Assembly (NCBI GenBank): GCA_964534605.1
Contig: CAZHOS010000008.1
Location: forward strand, 1-36,612
Length of the DNA stretch: 36,612 nt
Direction: 5' to 3'
From: CAZHOS01 sp964534605
Lineage (GTDB): Bacteria; Patescibacteriota; Saccharimonadia; Saccharimonadales; VXPC01
Below, in pieces: positions 16,542 through 24,562 of the stretch; positions within the stretch are counted from its first letter, which is position 1; every line of letters begins with the position of its first letter. A model generated the notes under the pieces. That model had not been told where the DNA came from. It saw only the letters and a list, made by a program, of their open reading frames with translations, and did no database searches. A program made the position numbers and the translations under genes.

Positions 16542-17140
16542 GCACCTCGGTCCTCAGCGATCTTAAGGTTCAGGTAAAGAATCCGGATAGAGTTAGTCTA
16601 TATCTGGAAGGCAAGTTTTTTTGTGGATTAAATATGAACCAGGTCTTAGAGCTCAAGCTAAAAAAAGGCCAAGAGTTAGATCCGGCTCTGCAAAAATCCC
16701 TCAAGCAGCAGTCCCAGCTAGGCAAGGCACACCTACGTACGGTCGAATGGCTGATGCGCAGACCGCGCTCGCGGCGAGAGCTAAACGACTATCTGTTCAA
16801 GAAGCGTCTGGAGGCAGAAGAGAAAGATTACGTGCTACAAAAGGTTGAGCGCTACATGGATGACGAAGCCTTTGCGCGGTTTTGGATAGAGGGCCGCAAA
16901 GGAAGTAAAGCCAAGAGCAACCGTATCATCAGCGGTGAACTACGGGCCAAAGGCATATCCCAAGAAGTGATCGATGCCCTACTTAGTGACCACGAAGTAA
17001 CTGATCAGCAAAATCTCGCCAAAGTCATCGCTAAGAAGTCTCGTCAAACCCGCTATCAAGACCCCAAAAAGCTCACCGAATACCTACTAAGGCAAGGCTT
17101 CAAATACCAAGACATTAAGGACGTCATGGGCCAGGATTAG
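16526..17140 (+). CDS. recX: Regulatory protein RecX
   Basis: A 204-residue RecX, a cytoplasmic modulator that binds the RecA filament and limits its activity. The three-helix repeats are visible: RTVEWLMRRPRSRRELNDYLFKK, DDEAFARFWIEGRKGSKAKSNRIISGELRAKGIS, and a last repeat LTEYLLRQGFKYQDIKDVM. The N-terminal strand region (SDLKVQVKNPDRVSLYLEGKFFCGL) is the usual RecX cap. The start overlaps the previous gene by 16 nt. The stop is separated by one base from the stop of the convergent acetyltransferase. Confidence 0.93.
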   Translation: MDTPVGTSVLSDLKVQVKNPDRVSLYLEGKFFCGLNMNQVLELKLKKGQELDPALQKSLKQQSQLGKAHLRTVEWLMRRPRSRRELNDYLFKKRLEAEEKDYVLQKVERYMDDEAFARFWIEGRKGSKAKSNRIISGELRAKGISQEVIDALLSDHEVTDQQNLAKVIAKKSRQTRYQDPKKLTEYLLRQGFKYQDIKDVMGQD

Positions 17141-17141
17141 G

Positions 17142-17624
17142 TTAGAATCTCGCACCTTGCTGAATATTGTATTCATATTCAACCAGACCGCTAGTAGCGT
17201 TGGATACTTGTACGAAGCCAAACTCTTGGAATATTTTTTTTGCATGAGTATTGCTAGCCCCCGTAGAGAGCTGCAGCGAATTTACTAGTGCATCGTTTGC
17301 TTCCAGTCGGCATTTATCGAGAATAATTCTACCAATACCTTTCCCTCTATACTCCTCCAGTACAGCCAGGCATGTTATTTCTGCACGGTTGTTTGTAGGT
17401 GAAGGATAGATCGTTAGTAGGCCCGTGCCGACTATTCTGTTCCTGTCTGATACGCTGCTATGCACAATCAGCCTGTTGCAGCTGGCAGACGCAATCTCTT
17501 GAACGCGCTCTTGATCTAGCGTACCTTGATTGCCACTACCAAATATAGGAATAAAATCTTGCAGGGAAGATGTCAGTAATGGGTTCACGTCTTGCTTTTG
17601 TAGGACTCGGGTCTCATCAAACAT
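17142..17624 (-). CDS. GNAT-family N-acetyltransferase
   Basis: A 160-residue GNAT protein. The acetyl-CoA loop is RGKGIG at 93-98, preceded by the strand AEITCLAVLEEY, with the C-terminal HAKKIFQEFGFVQVSN segment typical of motif B. It uses acetyl-CoA to acetylate an amine on a small molecule or protein. tsaE-tsaB-rimI is a common operon order, and this gene lies 49 nt downstream of tsaB, so it could be a RimI-like enzyme; however, it has its own promoter and the N-terminal 45 residues do not look like RimI. Confidence 0.8.
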   Translation of the reverse strand: MFDETRVLQKQDVNPLLTSSLQDFIPIFGSGNQGTLDQERVQEIASASCNRLIVHSSVSDRNRIVGTGLLTIYPSPTNNRAEITCLAVLEEYRGKGIGRIILDKCRLEANDALVNSLQLSTGASNTHAKKIFQEFGFVQVSNATSGLVEYEYNIQQGARF

Positions 17625-17630
17625 AAATAT

Positions 17631-17659
17631 ACTATATTAAAAAATTGAAATTTATACAA
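17631..17659 (-). promoter_or_regulatory. Promoter of the GNAT gene
   Basis: On the minus strand, TTGTAT (17654-17659), 17 bp, TATAGT (17631-17636), then only 6 nt to ATG 17624. No ribosome site is visible. Confidence 0.6.
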
Positions 17660-17673
17660 ATAAGATTAATGAT

Positions 17674-18069
17674 TTACTTTTTTTGTTGGGTGATGCGAGC
17701 TTCGCGGCCGTAGTCGGGTGTAATGATTTTTTTGCCTCCGCTGGCTAGCTGATCCAGGCAATCTTGTTTCCAGCCTTCTCCACTAGCGTTGGCGACCGGG
17801 ATATCGCTGGCATAGGCAAGAGCATTGGCCATGGCATGGCTAATGCGTAGGCCTGTAAAGCTGCCCGGTCCTGCGTAGACGCCAACACCTTTGATGTCGC
17901 TCCAGTCGAGGCTTTGTTCGCTCAGAAGATCCTTGATTTTGGACAGTAAGGTTACAGACAGCTCCCGATGCGCCTCCCAGCTGTGCTCGGCGATCTGATC
18001 GGCAGCGCGGTGGAGTGATATGTGCGCTGTTTTGTCGTCGGACCTCACAAGTAAATAAACCGGGTCCAC
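17674..18069 (-). CDS. tsaB: TsaB-like t6A tRNA-modification subunit, short form
   Basis: A 131-residue protein with the TsaB (YeaZ) hallmark YAGPGSFTGLRISHAMANALAY in the middle and the upstream ASKHA-type strands. TsaB pairs with TsaD in making N6-threonylcarbamoyladenosine at position 37 of ANN-decoding tRNAs. It is only slightly over half the usual length (about 220-230): the second half of the ASKHA fold is missing and the tail (GREARITQQKK) is basic. The GTG start shares its G with the tsaE stop (TAGTG). Confidence 0.8.
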   Translation of the reverse strand: MDPVYLLVRSDDKTAHISLHRAADQIAEHSWEAHRELSVTLLSKIKDLLSEQSLDWSDIKGVGVYAGPGSFTGLRISHAMANALAYASDIPVANASGEGWKQDCLDQLASGGKKIITPDYGREARITQQKK

Positions 18070-18536
18070 TAACGTAGGCCCTCTAATAGGTGGCTCACAC
18101 TAGGGCTGGCCGTAATAGTAAACAAGCGGGACGTATCACCTGTACTAGATATCTCGATGCGCAGGTGTTCTGGCGGCAGTACGTCGCGCACGATATTAGC
18201 CCATTCGACAACGGTGATGACATCTGTCGCATCAATAGACTGCTGCAGCTCATCAGCCATTAGGCCTGGCTCGTCTAAGCGGTAAAAGTCAAAGTGGTGC
18301 ATTTCACCGGCCGGCAGCCTATAGACATTTTGCAGGGTAAAGCTGGGGCTGCTAGCTTGGTCGTGGCTACCCATAGCTTCGGCAAGAAGGCGGGTAAAGG
18401 TCGTCTTGCCGCCACCAAGGTCGCTAACCAGCTCTATTATTTCGCTACCTTTAATGTTGCTAGCAAGTCTACTCGCCAGTTGTTTTGTCTCGTCGTAGGT
18501 TGCTACGGATATTTCGCAGCTCGTTCCGGTATTCAT
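18069..18536 (-). CDS. tsaE: t6A biosynthesis ATPase TsaE
   Basis: A 155-residue P-loop ATPase that energises the TsaB-TsaD complex. The N-terminal pattern is SVATYDETKQLASRLA; Walker A is DLGGGKTTF at 39-47, where the usual GAGKT alanine is glycine; HHFDFYRLDE and VVEWANI are the conserved downstream motifs. It starts at ATG 18536, which puts 68 nt inside the end of the upstream lamin-tail gene in another frame. The conserved N-terminus requires most of that overlap. Confidence 0.92.
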   Translation of the reverse strand: MNTGTSCEISVATYDETKQLASRLASNIKGSEIIELVSDLGGGKTTFTRLLAEAMGSHDQASSPSFTLQNVYRLPAGEMHHFDFYRLDEPGLMADELQQSIDATDVITVVEWANIVRDVLPPEHLRIEISSTGDTSRLFTITASPSVSHLLEGLR

Positions 18537-21387
18537 ATCCGCCGTATAATACCGTGACGCCTACTACCCCTGCAACTATTACCCAAGAGTAGCGCGAGCT
18601 AACAAGCTCGTCAGGCGCCTGATAGGTAGAGCTAAATGTGCTGGCCGTATTTGTGCTTTCGGGCGACGACTCCGGTTGAGTCAGGGCGTTTTCGGCACCT
18701 GGTGTCGGGCTGGTTGTCCACTGCCACTGGTCGGCGACTAGTGCCCAGCTCTGGCCTGTCTTGGCGTTCTCGTAGGCTGATACTTCGCCCCAGACAGATC
18801 CGTCTGATAATACTAAGCGCACGCTACTGCCGCTGTTACTAAGAGCGATGCTGGCCTCGCGGGAGTAGAGCACAAGGTATTCGCCGGCGCCAATAGTTGT
18901 GTCCTCGACGGTATGATCACGGCCAAAACTACTTCCCGTCTGCACAACCAGCCCAGATATGTCTAGGGCCTCGGTGTTGGGGTTAAATAGCTCGATAAAC
19001 TCGTCATCAGCATCTGTCTGCGGGCTTGCCGGATCAGGTAGTAGCTCGGTAATGACTAGGGGCTCAAAAGCGCGTAGCTGAGTCGTTATGCGGGTAAAAG
19101 GACTGCTAGAGCTCGAGCTAGTAGATGATTTGACGGTTTTGGTTGTACTGGCAGAGGCAACGACATTAAGTACATTAGACTCGCCCGGCGTTGGGGTCGT
19201 GGTCCACTGCCACTCTTCGCCAAACAAAGAGTAGGACGCGCCTGTTTCGGCCTCGGGGTAGTCGGCTAGCGTGCCGATTAGCTCGCCTCGGTAGGTAATG
19301 CGCACCTCGCCGCCGCTATTAGTGAGACTCATCGAATGCTCGGCCGAGCTGATAGCCAGGTAGTCTTGCGCCTCTATAGCCAGCCCTTCTAAGTTCGCTC
19401 GGGCATTAAAATTCGACCCGCTTTCGACAAAGAACCCGTCTAACGTAATGCTTTGATTATTCGGGTTAAATAACTCGATAAACTCATCGTCAGCATCTGT
19501 CTGCGGGCTTGCCGGATCCGGGAAGATCTCGGTAATCAGTAGTGGCAATATGTCTAGTGGCGTGCCGCCAGTAGCGTCGGATTCTTCGCCTGGGTCTTGT
19601 TCGGTGCTGCCATCAAGATGGTCTTCCTCCATGTCTTCAACGTTTTGCTGCAGGATGTTCTGGCTCCCCGGTGTGTGGGTCAGCGACCAGACCCATTGTC
19701 CGTCAATTTTGCTATATGACTGGCCGGTATTCGCCGGTGGATGTTGTGCAGCCAAGCCGTATTGGTCGCCATCTATAGTTAGCCGTACTGTCCCACCAGC
19801 ATTAGACAGACTGATATTGTAGTCAGCTGAGCGCAGGACGATATAGTCCATGGCCGATATAGCAAGGTCATCTAGTGCCTGAGTACTGCGGAAGTTACTG
19901 CCAGACTCTAGCCGTAGACCGTCTAGAGGAACGTCGTAGGGATTGGGGTTATATAGCTCTACAAACTCATCATTTGCATCTGTTTGCGGGCTGACTGGGT
20001 CGGGCAGCAGCTCGGTAACCTCGATCGGCAGTCCTTGGGTAAGGAGGGGTGATGTAGTTGCTGTTGGCAGTGTCACCGGGTCTTGTGTTGTTGGTGTCTG
20101 CAGAGGATTTTCCGGTGTTGGGTCAGGGCTTGACTGGCCATTATCTGGAATTTGAGGAGCTTCTGGTTCTGTAAATATTATGTTAGCAGCAGCTGGTGTA
20201 AGCGTATCGGACCATTCCCAAACGCCGTCTACTAGCGAGTAAGACCTTCCGGTCTGAGCGTCGCTGTAGTCGGCAATAGGGCCCCAAAGCTCACCACTTG
20301 GTAGCTGCAGGGCAACTGAGCCGCCGCCGTTTGGCAGAGATATATTACTATTCGCCGAATAAATTACAAAGTAATCCAGCGGGCCGATAGAAGATGTTTC
20401 TAGAAAGTTGTAGGTTCTACCAAGTTGGCTGCCAGTCTGTAGGCTCAGCCCGTCCAATGGTAGCTCGTTATTATTGGGGTTAAACAACTCTACGAACTCG
20501 TCATCAGCATCCGTCTGCGGGCTTGCCGGGTCGGGCAGCAGCTCGTTGATGATTAACGGCTGGAAATCTAAAAAGTTGAATAGTGGGGTCTCTGGCTCTT
20601 CCTCAGCTGGTCCTTCATCAGGATCTTCTAGCTCGGGGTCTTCGCTAGTACCCGGGGTAGGTTCGTCTTCGGTTTCTGGTTGTTCGGTGTCCGGTTGATC
20701 CTCTGCTGGGGTTTCTGGGGCGGTTGGCGTTTCTGGCTCTGGCGCCGGATTTTCTATAACGGGTTCTTGGGCTATTGGGTCGTCAATTTCTGTATCAGGT
20801 TCTTCGTTTGTATCCAGCTGGACAATTGGTCTGCTGGTTGGAGTTGGAGTGGTCATTAGTTCGAAATCCTCTAGGTTATTATCGCTATCGATAAATACTC
20901 CCTGATCGTCGACAAGCCTTTCGATTGACTCGCCTGGACCAGGCGCTGCTGCTGGTAGGTCGTCTGGTGCTTCGGCCGTGCCCCAGCCAACTAGATCTAT
21001 CACATCATCTTCTGGACCAACCAGTCGCAGGTGTCCACCGCTGGCAGCCATGCCGGAGTTAATAATAAAGTCAGCATCTTGCAGGTAATCTTCGGTGCCG
21101 AGCAGTAGGTGTGACCAAGGCTCTAGTTGAGTGTCGTCAAATTCTATCCTGGTCCGCCAGGTCTCCCCTGCAGAGGAAGCATATTGTAGTCGTAGTTCGT
21201 CTAAGGAGTAGATTTCGTCGCTGGCATTATAGAGCTCGACAAACTCTTGCCCAGCTGTTTCGTTAGCTGTCTGCACCTCGCTGATTAGTAGGCCGGGCAT
21301 TTCTAGCACTTGCACTTCCTGGGCCATCACGACGGTTGGCAGGAAGAGGGTTGATAGGTAGCTCAGCAGGATAAGTTTCTTCAGCAT
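18469..21387 (-). CDS. Secreted/anchored protein with five lamin-tail (LTD) domains
   Basis: A 972-residue protein. I start it at ATG 21387, which gives a clean signal peptide (MLKKLILLSYLSTLFLPTVVMAQE); a longer reading begins with TTG 51 nt upstream and spoils it. The first LTD (about 33-170) is divergent. Four more start at about 274, 454, 614 and 776, each opening with a variant of ITELLPDPASPQTDADDEF and closing with a W-x-W-T-x-TPG motif about 130 residues later. A Pro/Glu/Thr-rich linker (about 185-270) joins the first and second. The end is a membrane helix (about 930-950) and a basic cytoplasmic tail. LTDs are beta-sandwich folds often found in bacterial secreted or surface proteins. 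The repeats imply an extended extracellular adhesin or anchor. Confidence 0.85.
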   Translation of the reverse strand: MLKKLILLSYLSTLFLPTVVMAQEVQVLEMPGLLISEVQTANETAGQEFVELYNASDEIYSLDELRLQYASSAGETWRTRIEFDDTQLEPWSHLLLGTEDYLQDADFIINSGMAASGGHLRLVGPEDDVIDLVGWGTAEAPDDLPAAAPGPGESIERLVDDQGVFIDSDNNLEDFELMTTPTPTSRPIVQLDTNEEPDTEIDDPIAQEPVIENPAPEPETPTAPETPAEDQPDTEQPETEDEPTPGTSEDPELEDPDEGPAEEEPETPLFNFLDFQPLIINELLPDPASPQTDADDEFVELFNPNNNELPLDGLSLQTGSQLGRTYNFLETSSIGPLDYFVIYSANSNISLPNGGGSVALQLPSGELWGPIADYSDAQTGRSYSLVDGVWEWSDTLTPAAANIIFTEPEAPQIPDNGQSSPDPTPENPLQTPTTQDPVTLPTATTSPLLTQGLPIEVTELLPDPVSPQTDANDEFVELYNPNPYDVPLDGLRLESGSNFRSTQALDDLAISAMDYIVLRSADYNISLSNAGGTVRLTIDGDQYGLAAQHPPANTGQSYSKIDGQWVWSLTHTPGSQNILQQNVEDMEEDHLDGSTEQDPGEESDATGGTPLDILPLLITEIFPDPASPQTDADDEFIELFNPNNQSITLDGFFVESGSNFNARANLEGLAIEAQDYLAISSAEHSMSLTNSGGEVRITYRGELIGTLADYPEAETGASYSLFGEEWQWTTTPTPGESNVLNVVASASTTKTVKSSTSSSSSSPFTRITTQLRAFEPLVITELLPDPASPQTDADDEFIELFNPNTEALDISGLVVQTGSSFGRDHTVEDTTIGAGEYLVLYSREASIALSNSGSSVRLVLSDGSVWGEVSAYENAKTGQSWALVADQWQWTTSPTPGAENALTQPESSPESTNTASTFSSTYQAPDELVSSRYSWVIVAGVVGVTVLYGGYEYRNELRNIRSNLRRDKTTGE
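18981..20580 (-). repeat. Direct repeats encoding the LTD domain openings
   Basis: Four copies of a stretch of about 55 bp lie near 18981-19036, 19463-19520, 19945-20005 and 20478-20540. They share a core whose plus strand reads GTCTGCGGGCTTGCCGG; the copy near 19964 is the most changed. Spacing is about 480-530 bp, matching one LTD plus linker. The high DNA identity suggests recent duplication or gene conversion. Confidence 0.75.
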
Positions 21388-21512
21388 GTATTCAATAAAA
21401 CACCAGGTACATACAACTATGCAAGTAAAGTTAAACAAAGGTTAATTTTATAATCATTCGCGGCGTCTGATAGTTTACCTATTCTCACATCTGGAGCAAG
21501 CTATCCTCTAAG

Positions 21513-21521
21513 TGCTAGAAT
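21513..21521 (+). promoter_or_regulatory. Extended -10 box of the PRC-barrel gene
   Basis: TGC-TAGAAT (21513-21521) is an extended -10. The in-frame ATG at 21528 is 6 nt after it, so transcription would start at about the start codon. The same TGCTAGAAT occurs before the gene at 31269. Confidence 0.5.
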
Positions 21522-21527
21522 ATGTAC

Positions 21528-22088
21528 ATGATTATTCTAGCTAGCAAAGTTATCGGCAAGCCCGTCCTGACCATACGTGCAGGCCGGGCAGCGGCCACAG
21601 TTACGGGCGTACTAATAGATCCTTTTAAACTACAGGTCGCAGGTTTTTGGGTGCAGAAGGGAGCTAAAGCTAAGGGCAGCCATCTGCTGTTATCGCAAGA
21701 TATCCGCGAGTTTACGATGCGTGGGGTAATTATCGACGACACAGCCTCTATAGTCGAGACCGACGACCTTCCAAGGTTCAAAGAAATATTCGAGATCGAC
21801 TACCAGATACCCGGCAAAAAGGTTATCAGTGGGCGACGTAAACACGGTAAGGCTACAGACTTTGGCATCAATACTGCGACGCTGCATATTGCCTCGATAA
21901 CAGGCAAGCCGTCACTAACTAGGATGCTAGGCAGCACGTCGTTTAGCTTTGCCCGCAAACAAATAAAGTCGATTAATGACAGCACTATCGAGGTGAACGA
22001 TAGCCCGCTTGGGATCAGCCTCAAAGATTCTTTACCAAAGAGCAAGACCAGGACCAAGTCTGTTTATCAGGCTAGCAGCGAACTATAG
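21528..22088 (+). CDS. PRC-barrel domain protein
   Basis: A 186-residue cytoplasmic protein. Two PRC-barrel-like halves are visible: ILASKVIGKPVLTIRAGRAAATVTGVLIDP (about 3-32) and LHIASITGKPSLTRMLGSTSF near residue 120, each followed by a strand run. PRC barrels occur in RimM (ribosome maturation) and in photosynthetic reaction-centre subunits; other copies have unknown partners. I chose the second ATG (21528) because the extended -10 box overlaps the first ATG at 21522. The tail is rich in S/K/T. Confidence 0.72.
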   Translation: MIILASKVIGKPVLTIRAGRAAATVTGVLIDPFKLQVAGFWVQKGAKAKGSHLLLSQDIREFTMRGVIIDDTASIVETDDLPRFKEIFEIDYQIPGKKVISGRRKHGKATDFGINTATLHIASITGKPSLTRMLGSTSFSFARKQIKSINDSTIEVNDSPLGISLKDSLPKSKTRTKSVYQASSEL

Positions 22089-22094
22089 ACCTTA

Positions 22095-22124
22095 ACCGCC
22101 AAGACAGATGTTTTGGCGGTTTTT
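22095..22124 (+). terminator. Rho-independent terminator after the PRC-barrel gene
   Basis: An 8-bp stem ACCGCCAA (22095-22102) and TTGGCGGT (22113-22120), directly followed by TTTTG. It overlaps the -35 of the next promoter. Confidence 0.8.
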
Positions 22125-22142
22125 GTCCGAGCGGTCTATAAT
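22113..22142 (+). promoter_or_regulatory. Promoter of rny
   Basis: TTGGCG (22113-22118), an 18-bp spacer and TATAAT (22137-22142). The -35 sits in the descending arm of the upstream terminator. It gives a leader of about 135 nt. Confidence 0.55.
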
Positions 22143-22149
22143 ACACATT

Positions 22150-22283
22150 AGGACAAGTTTGGGCTCGCACACCGAATGCGGATGTCCACTGGATAATTAT
22201 TAGAAAATTACTCTGGCATTCACCAGCAAACTAGAGATGTGATAGCGATGTCTGCTGAGCCACGAGGTTAGAAAGCAGGTTTT
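22150..22283 (+). ncRNA. Structured 5' leader of rny (candidate cis-element)
   Basis: GGACA/TGTCC (about 22152-22188) encloses CGCA/TGCG; GGCTC near 22161 can pair with GAGCC at about 22257-22261; CTGG-CATTCA-CCAG forms a small hairpin near 22214-22227. This suits a long-range closed multi-branch fold or an mRNA-processing element. It matches no riboswitch I recognise. RNase Y may autoregulate through such a leader, but that is inference. Confidence 0.3.
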
Positions 22284-23768
22284 ATGGAACCAATATTAGC
22301 AGTTGCGCTAGGCGTAGTTGGTGTTGTTGCTGGTTATGGGGCAGCGCAGACACAGTCAAAAAAGAAGCTAGGCGACCACCAAGAGGCAGCTGACAAAAAA
22401 CTAGAACAGGCCAACAAAGAAGCCAACAAGATCCTAGAAGATGCTAGGCAGGAGGAAAAGAAGCGCCGCCAAGAGTTGGTAGGGACCGAGGATCGTCTTG
22501 CCTCGCGCGAAAAGAGCCTGGACCAGAAGTTCGAACAAATAGAAGCCAAAGCAGAGAAGCTGCGCGTGTCCGAGGCAGAGATCGAGGAGCTAAAAGGCGC
22601 CATTCACGACATCCGCACCAAGCAACAAGCCAAGCTCGAGAAGATCGCCGGGCTCAAGAAGGCTGATGCTGCCGAGAAGCTGATGGCCATGACCGAGCGC
22701 GATATCAAGGCTGACCTGCAGGGGCTGGTAGCCAAGCTGCAAAATGATGCCAAAGAACAAGCCGAAGAAAACGCCACTGCTATCCTGCTAAGCACTATGG
22801 AACGTATGGCCAGCGAGGTAACTGCTGAACGCACCATAACGGCTGTCAAGATGGATCAAGAAGAAATGAAGGGCCGTATTATTGGCAAAGAGGGCCGCAA
22901 TATTCAAGCCTTGCAGCGTGCTACTGGCGTCGACATTATGGTGGATGACACACCGGGTTACATAGTACTGAGCTGCTTTGATCCGATCCGCCGCGAGGTC
23001 GCTCGGCAAACAATGGAAATGCTCATGAAGGACGGCCGTATACATCCTGGCCGTATAGAAGAGGTCGTTGCTAAGGCGCAAAAGCAAGTCCAGAAAGAAG
23101 TTGTTAAAGCAGCAGAAGATGCTGCCCGCGAAGTCGGCGTGGTTGGTATGCCCAAAGAAATCTTGCAGCTACTTGGCGAGCTTCGCTTCCGCACTAGTTA
23201 TGGGCAGAACGTGCTCAAGCACAGCACCGAGATGGCTCACCTGGCAGGCGTGCTGGCCGACCAGATTGGCGCCGATGTGCGCGTCGCTAAGTACGCAGCA
23301 CTTGTACACGACCTTGGCAAAGCCCTGACCCACAAGATGGAGGGCAAACACCACCACATCAGCGGCGAGATGCTACGTAAATACGGGGTGGCCGAGGACA
23401 TTGCACATGCCGCCGAGGCGCATCACGATGATCTAGAGGCAACCACACCAGAAGCCATGATTATCCGTGTTGTCGATGCCGTTAGCGCTGCCCGCCCAGG
23501 CGCCCGCAACATAAGTACAGAGAACTTTATAGAGCGCATGAAGGATCTAGAGAATGTGGCCAACGGGTTCGAGGGTGTAGAGAAAGCCTACGCCATAAGT
23601 GCTGGGCGCGAGATAAGGGTGTTTGTACGGCCGAAAGACCTGGACGATCTTCAGAGTATCCAGGTGGCGCGTGATATTGCGACCAAGATTGAGTCTACGA
23701 TGAATTATCCGGGGACCATAAAGGTTATGACCATACGCGAAACCCGGGCCATAGAATACGCTAAATAG
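22284..23768 (+). CDS. rny: Ribonuclease Y
   Basis: A 494-residue RNase Y. It has an N-terminal membrane anchor (about 4-20), a long coiled coil (about 25-190, K/E/Q-rich), a KH domain with GRIIGKEGRNIQALQ (about 197-211), and an HD domain whose metal ligands include H342-D343 in VHDLGKAL and the HHHISGE segment. This is the membrane-bound endonuclease that starts mRNA decay in organisms without RNase E. It has its own promoter and a long leader. Confidence 0.97.
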   Translation: MEPILAVALGVVGVVAGYGAAQTQSKKKLGDHQEAADKKLEQANKEANKILEDARQEEKKRRQELVGTEDRLASREKSLDQKFEQIEAKAEKLRVSEAEIEELKGAIHDIRTKQQAKLEKIAGLKKADAAEKLMAMTERDIKADLQGLVAKLQNDAKEQAEENATAILLSTMERMASEVTAERTITAVKMDQEEMKGRIIGKEGRNIQALQRATGVDIMVDDTPGYIVLSCFDPIRREVARQTMEMLMKDGRIHPGRIEEVVAKAQKQVQKEVVKAAEDAAREVGVVGMPKEILQLLGELRFRTSYGQNVLKHSTEMAHLAGVLADQIGADVRVAKYAALVHDLGKALTHKMEGKHHHISGEMLRKYGVAEDIAHAAEAHHDDLEATTPEAMIIRVVDAVSAARPGARNISTENFIERMKDLENVANGFEGVEKAYAISAGREIRVFVRPKDLDDLQSIQVARDIATKIESTMNYPGTIKVMTIRETRAIEYAK

Positions 23769-23778
23769 ACCCAGGACT

Positions 23779-23815
23779 GAGCTCTGCCCATCAGCAAAGC
23801 TGATGGGCAGAGCTC
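23779..23815. terminator. Perfect 17-bp stem-loop after rny
   Basis: GAGCTCTGCCCATCAGC (23779-23795), an AAA loop, and its exact reverse complement at 23799-23815. There is no T tract on either side. It lies 11 nt after the rny stop, so it could be a terminator that does not need a U tract, an mRNA 3' end protector, or a palindromic repeat. Confidence 0.6.
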
Positions 23816-23848
23816 ATCGGCGCATATTGGATATCTTTCTTTACGGTT

Positions 23849-23886
23849 CTAGCTGGGACAGTACCGCTTGTACAGCCGCCAGCTAG
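23849..23886. repeat. Second inverted repeat after rny
   Basis: CTAGCTGG (23849-23856) and CCAGCTAG (23879-23886) enclose a GTAC/GTAC inner pair. It lies between the long stem-loop and the promoter of the next gene. No function is assigned. Confidence 0.45.
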
Positions 23887-23954
23887 CTTCCGCAGAAAGA
23901 TTCCAATCTACATCCGACCTGGGCCTATTTAGAGTTACCCGTGGTACCTGATGG

Positions 23955-23960
23955 TATAAT
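23955..23960 (+). promoter_or_regulatory. -10 box of the orphan gene at 23999
   Basis: TATAAT ends 38 nt before the ATG. GTAGGAG (about 23986-23992) is a good ribosome site. The -35 is weak. Confidence 0.45.
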
Positions 23961-23998
23961 TGAGGTATTACCAGTTTAGGTGTGGGTAGGAGTTTTTA

Positions 23999-24388
23999 AT
24001 GGTTGGATCAAGAAGAGACATAGTCGACAGGGGCGGGGAAGGCCCTCATGAACGGTGTGTAGATTACTTTGGTGAAGATAGACTTATGGTTGATACAACA
24101 GCCCAGGTGTTATTGTTTAAAATTCGTAAGGCTTTGCCTGAGGGTTCAATCTTTAATATCCCAATAGCAAAACAGATAGTAGGGATTGTTTACAACGGCT
24201 GCATACCAGAACATGCAAGCGTTGATAGAGAAATTGTTAATGTCATCGCTCCTGAGTGTGGCGATGAGCTACGCGCGAAATGCGGCAACAAGTGTATCCA
24301 GGTAGCCATGGCATCAACCCCTGGCCTAGACAGAAGTTTAGCAGAAATTAGTAGCTATAGAGAATCCGTAACTCCAGTTAATTTTTAA
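23999..24388 (+). CDS. Orphan 129-residue protein, unknown function
   Basis: Not recognised. The protein is soluble, with no signal peptide or membrane helix. It carries five cysteines (about C20, C68, C86, C94, C98), the last three close together in PECGDELRAKCGNKCIQ, which could bind a metal or be a coincidence. A good promoter and ribosome site, and hairpins on both sides, support it as an independent transcription unit. A terminator-like hairpin follows at 24438-24462. Confidence 0.55.
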   Translation: MVGSRRDIVDRGGEGPHERCVDYFGEDRLMVDTTAQVLLFKIRKALPEGSIFNIPIAKQIVGIVYNGCIPEHASVDREIVNVIAPECGDELRAKCGNKCIQVAMASTPGLDRSLAEISSYRESVTPVNF

Positions 24389-24432
24389 ATAAGCCTTCTA
24401 CAATTCAACGTAGGGCTGACTCCCGTTTGGAT

Positions 24433-24463
24433 AAAAAAAGACCTATTCTTGCGGTCTTCTTTT
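24433..24463 (-). terminator. Bidirectional-type terminator between convergent orphan genes
   Basis: Stem AAGACC (24438-24443) and GGTCTT (24453-24458). On the minus strand it is followed by a run of seven T (24433-24439), a good rho-independent terminator for the gene at 24563. On the plus strand CTTTT follows, which could end the gene at 23999. Confidence 0.7.
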
Positions 24464-24512
24464 GAAGCCTCGTTTGAATAGGTCGATCACATTTTGAGAG
24501 AGATGGCTGACT

Positions 24513-24551
24513 GCCAAGCTGGGTGGGCGATGAAACCCGACCCAGCTTGGC
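24513..24551. repeat. Perfect 12-bp inverted repeat just after the orphan minus-strand gene
   Basis: GCCAAGCTGGGT (24513-24524) and ACCCAGCTTGGC (24540-24551) with a 15-nt loop. It sits 3' of the minus-strand stop at 24563 and before the T-tract terminator, so it is probably part of the 3' UTR fold. Confidence 0.5.
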
Positions 24552-24562
24552 CTGGCAGGCGA

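Noticed and set aside
18981..20580. CRISPR or intergenic repeats
   Set aside because: The repeats are in frame inside one coding sequence and encode LTD domain openings.
21388..21438. TTG start of the lamin-tail protein
   Set aside because: It adds 17 residues before a complete signal peptide that starts at ATG 21387.
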